Source: Treponema sp. (GTDB lineage: Bacteria; Spirochaetota; Spirochaetia; Treponematales; Breznakiellaceae). From it: a stretch of DNA of 11,904 bases. The translations under genes were made by a program, and so were the position numbers. Below, piece after piece: positions 5,469 to 11,313 of this stretch (positions are counted from its first letter, which is position 1; each line of letters begins with the position of its first letter). The DNA is taken from positions 1 to 11,904 of the forward strand of contig JAISSG010000048.1 in assembly GCA_031273185.1 (NCBI GenBank), in the 5' to 3' direction. The notes under the pieces were generated by a model. It saw nothing but the letters and a program-made list of their open reading frames with translations. It did no database searches and was not told where the DNA came from.

Positions 5469-7153
5469 TCGTTTTGGGCGCGGGCGTTATGCAGGGGCCG
5501 ATTTTCAGGATAGCGCGGGAACTGGGGCTGTACACCGTGGCGGTTGACGGCAGCAGCGCCGCCCCCTGCATCGGGATGGCTGATCGGTTTGAGCACATCG
5601 ACCTCAAGGACAAGGAAGGGATCGAGGCCTTTGCCCGTGCGCTGCGGGATTCGGGCGGCGTGGCGGGGATAATGACGGCAGGGACCGATTTTTCCGGCAC
5701 GGTGGCATGGGTCGCCGAAAGGCTAGGGCTGCCGGGCATTCCCTACGAGGTTGCGCTGAACGCCTCGGACAAGGCGCGTATGCGTTCCTGCTTCAAAAAA
5801 GCCGGTGTCCCGTCGCCGGAATTTACCATTATAGACAGCGTTGATACGCTTGACGAGCTTTCCCTGCCCGCCCCCTTTCCCCTCGTGGTCAAGCCGGTTG
5901 ACAACATGGGTGGCAGGGGCTGCCGCAGGGTGGACACAGCCGGGGAACTGCGGGCGGCGGCGGCGGATTCCCTTCGCTTTTCCCGTTCGGGGCGGGCCAT
6001 CGTGGAGGGCTTCATGGAAGGGCCGGAATTTTCCGTGGATGCCATTGTCTACCACGGCGAGATCACGATCTGCGGGCTGGCAGACCGGCACATCTTCTTT
6101 CCGCCCTGCTTTATCGAGATGGGCCACACCATGCCGACAAATTGTGCGCCCGAACAGCAAAACTCGCTGCTGGAAGCCTTTTGCGCCGGTGTCCGCGCCC
6201 TCGGCATAGTGGGCGGTGAAAACATCGGCGCGGCAAAGGGCGATGTCAAACTCACCCCCCAAGGCCCCATGATCGGCGAAATTGCCGCACGGCTCTCCGG
6301 CGGCTATATGTCCGGCTGGACCTACCCGTACTCGTCGGGGGTGGAGCCCATCCGCGCCGCCATACTCGCCGCCACAGGTCGCAAGCCGGACGGCCTTGTC
6401 CCGCCGAAAAACTGGACCAGCGCCGAGCGCGCCTTCATCTCCATACCCGGCACGGTCAAGGCGATTTACGGAACAGAGGCGGCGCGCAAACAGCCTCATG
6501 TGCAGGATATGTTTTTCCGCATAGCCGAGGGCGACAAGGTGAGCTTCCCGGAGAACAACGTCTCCAAGTGCGGCAACGTCATCAGCGCAGCCCCCGACCG
6601 CGCCGCCGCCATCGAAGCCGCCGAAAACGCCGTCCGCTCGATCCTCATCCACCTCGATCCCGCAGACAGAGAAACCGGAACATTTTTGTCCGGCACAACA
6701 GCCTTCCCCCCCGGCGCATTCCAACTCACCCCCGATCTCAAAACAGTACTTTCCCAACTCCCCGAAACAACACTCGGTATTAAAGGGAATGGGGAATGGG
6801 GAATGGGGAATGGGGAATCCGATTTGAATTACTGGGGTACAACCCGAAAACACCGTTATTGCCCGAACAATAAACCCACTCCCCAGTCCCCAGTCCCCAG
6901 TCCCCTCTCTCTAATCCCCTTCCCCGAATTCACCGCATCCTCCCTAAAAGACTACGTTGGCCGCAGCGTGGCGGAAAGCCTTCAGGCGGTGCGGGAACTT
7001 GCCGGCCTTCCCCTGCCGGAATCGCGCATGGAAAGCCCCGGAAATTCCGATAATAAAAAAAGCTTTCTGGGAAAATCGTTCTGGGCCGCATTGGTTCGGG
7101 GCGGATACCAGGGGGCGCTGTACTACATCGACCAATTGAGGGGGGGAAATTGA
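5453..7153 (+). CDS. ATP-grasp domain ligase of the modification operon
   Basis: The protein has 566 residues. Residues 1 to about 100 form a pre-ATP-grasp Rossmann-like domain ([13 protein letters not shown]). The ATP-grasp fold follows: FPLVVKPVDNMGGRG (142-156) with K147 as the likely ATP-phosphate-binding Lys, AIVEGFMEGPEFSVDA (182-197), and MIGEIAARLSGG (273-284) with E276 and R280 as likely Mg/ATP ligands. The family joins a carboxylate to an amine or similar nucleophile through an acyl phosphate. The core resembles carbamoyl-phosphate-synthase-like or D-Ala-ligase-like small-molecule ligases rather than a housekeeping enzyme I can name. The ATG at 5453 has GAGG at 5442-5445 and overlaps the previous gene by 16 bp. 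Two heptamer arrays of opposite type (R5 and R6) encode a linker at about residues 444-490, before a C-terminal segment of about 75 residues with no recognised family. It ends in a 4-bp overlap with the amidase. Substrates are unknown; an acyl- or amino-acid decoration of a sugar amine is one possibility. Confidence 0.78.
   Translation: MQERLIVLGAGVMQGPIFRIARELGLYTVAVDGSSAAPCIGMADRFEHIDLKDKEGIEAFARALRDSGGVAGIMTAGTDFSGTVAWVAERLGLPGIPYEVALNASDKARMRSCFKKAGVPSPEFTIIDSVDTLDELSLPAPFPLVVKPVDNMGGRGCRRVDTAGELRAAAADSLRFSRSGRAIVEGFMEGPEFSVDAIVYHGEITICGLADRHIFFPPCFIEMGHTMPTNCAPEQQNSLLEAFCAGVRALGIVGGENIGAAKGDVKLTPQGPMIGEIAARLSGGYMSGWTYPYSSGVEPIRAAILAATGRKPDGLVPPKNWTSAERAFISIPGTVKAIYGTEAARKQPHVQDMFFRIAEGDKVSFPENNVSKCGNVISAAPDRAAAIEAAENAVRSILIHLDPADRETGTFLSGTTAFPPGAFQLTPDLKTVLSQLPETTLGIKGNGEWGMGNGESDLNYWGTTRKHRYCPNNKPTPQSPVPSPLSLIPFPEFTASSLKDYVGRSVAESLQAVRELAGLPLPESRMESPGNSDNKKSFLGKSFWAALVRGGYQGALYYIDQLRGGN
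6784..6818 (+). repeat. Heptamer array R5, 5 units, in the ATP-grasp gene
   Basis: One AGGGAAT unit and four perfect GGGGAAT units. It encodes [12 protein letters not shown] at about residues 444-456, after the recognisable ATP-grasp core. The four identical units make it a good candidate for recent slippage. Confidence 0.92.
6874..6922 (+). repeat. Heptamer array R6, 3 perfect units with degenerate flanks
   Basis: Three perfect CCCCAGT units (6881-6901) are flanked by ACCCACT (6874-6880) and degraded units CCCCTCT, CTCTAAT and CCCCTTC. It is C-rich on the + strand, the opposite of R5, which lies only about 55 bp upstream in the same gene. It encodes a Pro/Ser-rich linker at about residues 475-490. 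Confidence 0.85.
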
Positions 7154-8220
7154 AACAAGTTCGCATTTTACTGGTGCTGCTACTGCTGCTTCCCTTGCAG
7201 CTTTACGCCCAGGCGCTCAGCCTCGACCAAGCCATACATTCCCTGTACGCGCTGGACAGCAAGGGGGAAAAAGAATTCCGCTGGGACCCCTTCTTCCAGG
7301 AAGGCTCATTCACCATCGGCGGGCATTACGGGATTTTTTCCACGGCGCTCTCGGCGGGAAACAGCGGGTTTCTCATGATGGACAACCGGGAAATATACGC
7401 AGTCCCCCTGCCTTACCTCGACAAGGGCGAGTTGGTTTTCCCCGAGCCGTTTGTGCAGACGGCGCGGGAGGCCTTTCAGAAAACCATCAGCGAGGACAGT
7501 TCCCATTACCGCATCGCCGCCATAATCATCGACCCGGGACACGGGGGCAAGGACCCCGGCGCAACAAGCGAGCACACGATCAACGGAAGGCCCCAGAGAA
7601 TTACAGAGAAGGACATCAATCTTAACGCCTCAAGGATTCTGCGGGACATGCTCGCCCGGGCGTACCCCGACAAGCGGGTGCTGATGACCCGCGAGCGCGA
7701 CATAACCATAAGCCTTGAAGACAGGACACTAATCGCAAACGCGGTCCCGATCAGGAGGAACGAGGCAATCATCTACATATCGATCCATGCCAATTACGCC
7801 AGCGACCGAAACGCGCGGGGCTTTGAGGTGTGGTACCTCAACCCGGAGCACCGGCGCAACCTGCTGGACGATTCCCATTTCTCCGACTCCCCGGAACTGC
7901 GGCAGATAATGAACCTGCTCACCGAAGAGGCGTTCCTCACCGAGAGCATCAGGATAGCCGATTCGATCAACAATTCCATGAGGGAGGCAATGGGCAGGGC
8001 CATGCCCTCGCGGGGGCTCAAAGCGGAGAACTGGTTTGTGGTGCGGAGAAGCAACATGCCGGCGGTGCTGGTGGAGCTTGGGTTTGTCAGCAACAGGGCG
8101 GACATGCAGATTATGACCAGCGACACGGACTTGCGCAAACTGGTCGAGGCGGTGTATAAGGGAATCGTCGATTTTGTCGGCGCATTTGAGGCTTCGGGAG
8201 GATTTATCGCCGCGAGATGA
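7150..8220 (+). CDS. Secreted N-acetylmuramoyl-L-alanine amidase (Amidase_3)
   Basis: The protein has 356 residues and a TTG start. GAGGGGGG at 7138-7146 is a strong ribosome-binding region just upstream, and the ORF overlaps the ATP-grasp stop by 4 bp (TTGA). Residues 1-20 form a signal peptide ending LYAQA, so the enzyme is periplasmic. Residues about 25-115 are an accessory N-terminal region. The Amidase_3 zinc hydrolase domain runs from about 122 to 345. H131 (DPGHGG), E153 (ITEKDINL) and H213 (SIHAN) are expected zinc ligands, and E309 (VLVELGF) is the expected catalytic Glu; all are present. It cleaves the amide bond between N-acetylmuramic acid and the stem peptide. It precedes a GerMN gene and flaA. 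From memory, T. pallidum keeps a similar amidase-to-flaA order. A role in cell separation or passage of periplasmic flagella is inferred from that context. Confidence 0.9.
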   Translation: MKQVRILLVLLLLLPLQLYAQALSLDQAIHSLYALDSKGEKEFRWDPFFQEGSFTIGGHYGIFSTALSAGNSGFLMMDNREIYAVPLPYLDKGELVFPEPFVQTAREAFQKTISEDSSHYRIAAIIIDPGHGGKDPGATSEHTINGRPQRITEKDINLNASRILRDMLARAYPDKRVLMTRERDITISLEDRTLIANAVPIRRNEAIIYISIHANYASDRNARGFEVWYLNPEHRRNLLDDSHFSDSPELRQIMNLLTEEAFLTESIRIADSINNSMREAMGRAMPSRGLKAENWFVVRRSNMPAVLVELGFVSNRADMQIMTSDTDLRKLVEAVYKGIVDFVGAFEASGGFIAAR

Positions 8221-8729
8221 ACGATAAGATGACTCACTGGCTGCGTGCTCTTGCCAATGTACAGGTTCGCGGGAAATGGCTCTGGCTCTCTTTGCTGGCC
8301 GTCCTGCCGATGGTGGCATTGATCGATTTTTGTGCTTTGGGGCTTGCAAGAAGAACCTATGTGTTCTATGCTATAGATGGTGGGGCGATTTCCGTCGAGG
8401 ACAGGATGCTTAAGCGGTCCGCGTCCCGGGAGGTTGCCATAACCCGGTACGTGGAAGAGGCGTTGCTTGGGCCGGTTTCGCCGAATTCCCTGCCGCTGTT
8501 CCCCAGGGAGACCAGGCTGAGGTCGCTTTTGTACCGGGACGGGGTAGTGTACGCCGATCTTTCGGAAGACGCCGCCCTGTCGCCCCCGGAAGGAGGGGAG
8601 GTGCTGAAAAACCTCAAAACCCTCCATGCCGGCATCACGAGGAATTTTCCCTTTGTAAGGGAGGCGCGTTTTTTTATAGCCGGAAGAGCCGCTTACGTGG
8701 CGGAGTTCCGGCAGGCGGGCAACCGGTAA
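8217..8729 (+). CDS. Membrane-anchored GerMN domain protein
   Basis: The protein has 170 residues and its ATG overlaps the amidase stop by 4 bp (ATGA). Residues about 20-45 form one transmembrane helix after a short basic N-terminus, so the rest is probably periplasmic. Residues about 75-165 fit the GerMN domain: RYVEEALLGP, then a loop, then GVVYADLSEDAAL, then a helix with LKTLHAGITRNFP and a final RFFIAGR strand. GerMN domains occur in sporulation and cell-envelope proteins, often beside peptidoglycan amidases, and are thought to bind wall material or partners rather than catalyse. Pairing with the upstream amidase suggests it localises or regulates that enzyme (inference). It is the last gene of the long operon. 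Confidence 0.8.
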   Translation: MNDKMTHWLRALANVQVRGKWLWLSLLAVLPMVALIDFCALGLARRTYVFYAIDGGAISVEDRMLKRSASREVAITRYVEEALLGPVSPNSLPLFPRETRLRSLLYRDGVVYADLSEDAALSPPEGGEVLKNLKTLHAGITRNFPFVREARFFIAGRAAYVAEFRQAGNR

Positions 8730-8736
8730 GGCCCGC
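8715..8736 (+). terminator. GC hairpin at the end of the operon, weak terminator candidate
   Basis: GCGGGC (8715-8720) and GCCCGC (8731-8736) pair perfectly around a 10-nt loop and straddle the TAA of the GerMN gene. No T-run follows on the + strand, so it may only slow or protect the transcript end. Some read-through into flaA is possible. Confidence 0.25.
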
Positions 8737-8775
8737 AATGAAACGGTAAAAAAACGAAATTTTAGCGTTTTGTAG

Positions 8776-8804
8776 TTGACAAAATAGCTGGAATTCGTTA
8801 GATT
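8776..8804 (+). promoter_or_regulatory. Sigma70-like promoter of flaA
   Basis: A perfect TTGACA (8776-8781) is separated by 17 bp from TAGATT (8799-8804), a good match to a housekeeping promoter. The transcription start is predicted near 8811, giving a leader of about 45 bases before the flaA ATG. The surrounding AT-richness contrasts with the GC-rich operon upstream. Sheath-protein FlaA genes are generally transcribed by sigma70-type promoters in treponemes, which fits. Confidence 0.75.
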
Positions 8805-8822
8805 CTTAGCAACGCTAAGAAT
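8802..8822 (+). promoter_or_regulatory. Perfect 9-bp inverted repeat at the flaA transcription start
   Basis: ATTCTTAGC (8802-8810) and GCTAAGAAT (8814-8822) are perfect complements separated by AAC. The repeat overlaps the end of the -10 element and the predicted start site. It could be an operator for a dimeric regulator, or a hairpin partly within the 5' leader that affects mRNA stability. The sequence does not decide between these. Confidence 0.6.
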
Positions 8823-8840
8823 AGATCATGTAATTTATTG

Positions 8841-8849
8841 AAAGGAGAG
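8841..8849 (+). promoter_or_regulatory. flaA ribosome-binding site that decides the start
   Basis: AAAGGAGAG has its AGGAG core at 8843-8847, eight bases before the ATG at 8856. This makes 8856 the start, not the in-frame TTG at 8838, which lies upstream of the site and would spoil the signal peptide. Confidence 0.85.
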
Positions 8850-8855
8850 CTGTGC

Positions 8856-9893
8856 ATGAAAAGGATGCTCATTCTTGTCGCCATCGTATCATTAGTGGCA
8901 GGGTCCCTGTTTGCTGAGGAAGCCGTATTAATCGACTTCGCCAAATTGACAGCGGATATTCACGTTTCCACCGGCCCGAATGACGAGGACGACACGCCAA
9001 ACCAAAACCGGGCCACCATGATGGACTATTCCGCCATCCGATTCGGGGGCTCATTCACCGAAGAGCAGAGAAAGGTGATGCGCACATCGCTTGCCCTACA
9101 GAACTGGGAAGTGGTGCTTGCGTCGTCTTCGCGGACGGTTAATAACATGGTCCTGAGTTACACCAGGGAAGCCGCTTCCAAGCAGTGGGGCACGGTCTTG
9201 GGTGTTAGGATTCACTTCCCCCTGGAAAACTTCAATTCCTGGGCCATTATCAAGCCGCCCTTTGAGATCCCGGCGTTCGAGCCGCAGGCCAACGTCCAGG
9301 ACGATGGTACCATAGAGCCGTCCGGCGAAGGCGATGGCATCACTGGTACCAGCCGCTTTGAAGACGGCTTCGGCGTGATAAAGAACGTCGGTACCATCAA
9401 ATCCGTCGGGGTCAACGTATACGGCTTGAATTTCCCCCACGGGCTTTCAACGCTTATCATTGACGGCATCAGCGGAACCCAGAAAAGCATGTTCATGGGT
9501 TACCTGAACTTCGACGGATGGGGAGAGCTTCGCTGGGACAACCCCGCCTACATCCAGGAAGTACGGAACCGGGACCTCCGCCTCTACCCCCTGTATCCGG
9601 AGTCCACGCCCTTCATCAAGTTTGCCGGCTTCGAGATCAAGCGCGATGGGGCCAGGACGGGCGGCGACTTCATCACCTACTTCAAGGACGTAAAGATCAT
9701 CTACGACAAAGCGGTGCTTGACACCGACCGGGATATCGACGATGAGGGCATCTGGCGCATCATCCAGGATCGCGAGACCGCCCGCAAAGTCTGGGAGATG
9801 GAGCGCTTCGGGCACCTCCAGGTACTCCGCTACCTGGATATCCAGAAACAGGCAACCGAAAGCACCTTTACCCCCAGCGAAACCAGCGACTAG
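8856..9893 (+). CDS. flaA: Flagellar filament outer layer (sheath) protein FlaA
   Basis: The protein has 345 residues from the ATG at 8856. Residues 1-20 form a cleavable signal peptide (basic start, hydrophobic core, SLFA before EE). The mature start EEAVLIDFAKL and the internal RFGGSFTEEQRKVMRTSLALQNWEV region match the spirochaete FlaA sheath family, as do the later FAGFEIKRDGARTGGDFITYFKDVKIIYDKA segment (read as short motifs) and the Asp/Arg-rich helical tail. FlaA coats the FlaB core of periplasmic flagella and affects filament stiffness and motility. It is exported by the Sec pathway, unlike the flagellin core. It has its own promoter and a strong terminator, so it is monocistronic or nearly so, as expected for an abundant protein. 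It lies just downstream of the amidase-GerMN pair. The family call is strong; which FlaA paralogue it is cannot be settled here. Confidence 0.93.
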   Translation: MKRMLILVAIVSLVAGSLFAEEAVLIDFAKLTADIHVSTGPNDEDDTPNQNRATMMDYSAIRFGGSFTEEQRKVMRTSLALQNWEVVLASSSRTVNNMVLSYTREAASKQWGTVLGVRIHFPLENFNSWAIIKPPFEIPAFEPQANVQDDGTIEPSGEGDGITGTSRFEDGFGVIKNVGTIKSVGVNVYGLNFPHGLSTLIIDGISGTQKSMFMGYLNFDGWGELRWDNPAYIQEVRNRDLRLYPLYPESTPFIKFAGFEIKRDGARTGGDFITYFKDVKIIYDKAVLDTDRDIDDEGIWRIIQDRETARKVWEMERFGHLQVLRYLDIQKQATESTFTPSETSD

Positions 9894-9930
9894 CAGTTGG
9901 GCCGGGTAACGGCAAAATCACAACGGGAAG

Positions 9931-9970
9931 CTGCCTGAAAATCGTTCCCGGTTTTCAGGCAGTTTTTTTT
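9931..9970 (+). terminator. Strong intrinsic terminator of flaA
   Basis: CTGCCTGAAAA (9931-9941) pairs perfectly over 11 bp with TTTTCAGGCAG (9952-9962) around a 10-nt loop. Eight T residues follow directly (9963-9970). This is a textbook rho-independent terminator. Its T-run abuts the ATG of the next gene at 9971. Confidence 0.93.
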
Positions 9971-11224
9971 ATGATGAAAAATGATGTCAGCCCAACAGCT
10001 TCAATTCCCGAACCGGGGGCATCTCCCTGCAAGGAAAAATTAAGGCAAAAATTCGAGTCCGGCGCCAGGGCCAGGTATCTGGCGGCAAAGGAAATCGAGG
10101 AGCTTTTGGAACAGGCGTTCCTGTCCCTTGCCTCGCCCCCTACCATCAAGGTCAGGACCAAAAGGTTTGAAAGCTATTACAAAAAATACCTCGACTCGAT
10201 CAAGGCGGGCATTTCCGAGCCGCGCATCACGGACCTCATAGGCATCAGAATCGTATGCCCCTTTATTGAGGATATCTCGCTGGCGGAGGGCCTGGTAAAA
10301 ACGCTCTTTGAGGTTGTCGAGGTAGATCACAAAGGGCATTATACCTTCAAGGAATTCGGCTATGAATCTACCCACCTCTTGATAAAGATCCCCGAAGACA
10401 TAGTAAAAAGACACAAGTCGTCCGGCTGCAGCGTGACCGAAATACAGATACGGACAATCTTGCAGGATGCCTGGGCAGAGGTGGAGCACGAGCTGTTCTA
10501 CAAGGCGGCGTTCAACCCCTTTGACACCCCGATGAAACGCAAGCTCGCCGCCGTCAACGCAAGCCTGTCCCTTGCCGACATTGTGTTTCAGGAGATTCGT
10601 TTTTACCAAAAGCAGCTCAACAGCCAACTGGAAAAACGCCGGGATACTTTCCACCAAAAAGTCGAGGAATCAACCGACGGCCTGCTTTTTTCAGGCATGC
10701 CCGCCCAGAAGGCTTACCGTGAGGGCTCTGCTAACATTGACCTGGACAGAAGTTCCATCGATGACCTCTTGCTGGACGCGCTGAAAGCCCACAACGAAAA
10801 CCGCTTCAGCGAAGCCATAGCCGTTTATACGAGGATTCTTGAGCTGAAGCCGGAACAGCAAATATGCTCCCTTATTTACAAGCACCGGGGGATGGCGAAT
10901 TTCGCCCAGTCCAAGTACCATGACGCGGTCTCGGATTTTACCAGCTCAATCGATCTGGACAGCAAGTCATACAAAGCCGCCTATTACCGGGGCGTTGTGC
11001 ATTCCGTGCTCAAGCAGTACCAGGAGGCCATTGATGATTTCACCCTGTCGCTGGGGATAAACCCCTTTCAGGCGTTCTGCCTGTTCAGGCGCGGCCAAGC
11101 ATACTACCACATCGGCGACCATCCCCACGCTCTTGCCGACTGCGAGGCATCCCTTTCCATGGAGCCGGCAAACGAGACCACCAAAAAATTCCGCGATCTG
11201 CTGCAAAACAAGCTAAAAATGTAG
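9971..11224 (+). CDS. RelA/SpoT-type (p)ppGpp synthetase domain with C-terminal TPR repeats
   Basis: The protein has 417 residues. Residues about 35-225 carry the alarmone synthetase fold: a basic KVRTKRFESYYKKY segment (60-73), ITDLIGIRI with D88 as a likely Mg ligand, GYESTH (130-135) corresponding to the nucleotide-stacking loop, and EIQIRT (157-162) with the catalytic E158, followed by AWAEVEHEL. The HD hydrolase domain and the TGS/ACT regulatory domains of full-length Rel are absent, as in small alarmone synthetases. Residues about 266-415 form three or four TPR repeats (for example HRGMANFAQSKYHDAVSDF and FRRGQAYYHIGDHPHAL), which usually mediate protein binding. It would transfer pyrophosphate from ATP to GDP or GTP, perhaps under control of a partner bound by the TPRs (inference). 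The start is 9971 or 9974. No ribosome-binding site precedes it because the flaA terminator T-run lies there. Downstream there is only a short gap before the insertion sequence. Confidence 0.82.
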   Translation: MMKNDVSPTASIPEPGASPCKEKLRQKFESGARARYLAAKEIEELLEQAFLSLASPPTIKVRTKRFESYYKKYLDSIKAGISEPRITDLIGIRIVCPFIEDISLAEGLVKTLFEVVEVDHKGHYTFKEFGYESTHLLIKIPEDIVKRHKSSGCSVTEIQIRTILQDAWAEVEHELFYKAAFNPFDTPMKRKLAAVNASLSLADIVFQEIRFYQKQLNSQLEKRRDTFHQKVEESTDGLLFSGMPAQKAYREGSANIDLDRSSIDDLLLDALKAHNENRFSEAIAVYTRILELKPEQQICSLIYKHRGMANFAQSKYHDAVSDFTSSIDLDSKSYKAAYYRGVVHSVLKQYQEAIDDFTLSLGINPFQAFCLFRRGQAYYHIGDHPHALADCEASLSMEPANETTKKFRDLLQNKLKM

Positions 11225-11245
11225 GATCCGTGCGAGCACCCGTAT

Positions 11246-11313
11246 TGCCTCACGTAAAAATCTAACCGAAAGGACCGATGCCTCAAGATAAAAGATCTAA
11301 CCAAGGGAACCGA
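11246..11313. repeat. Near-identical tandem pair (33 and 35 bp) at the insertion-sequence end
   Basis: Copy 1 (11246-11278) and copy 2 (11279-11313) directly abut. Both begin TGCCTCA, share ATCTAACC in the middle and end in ACCGA; they differ by a 2-bp indel and a few substitutions. Copy 2 overlaps the transposase stop codon. The pair may be transposase-binding end repeats or a duplicated terminal segment of the element. Confidence 0.75.

Noticed and set aside
5723..6853. 376-residue ORF on the - strand
   Set aside because: Antisense to the ATP-grasp gene, whose motifs are complete. The product is Gly/Ala/Arg-rich without domains.
8751..8771. AAAACG/CGTTTT inverted repeat as a terminator or operator
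   Set aside because: Only six AT-rich base pairs with a nine-base loop and no T-run after it. Likely chance in an AT-rich promoter region.
9304..9395. Three GGTACC motifs in flaA as a regulatory repeat
   Set aside because: They lie in coding sequence at irregular spacing and encode ordinary Gly-Thr or similar codons. No sign of a repeated unit.
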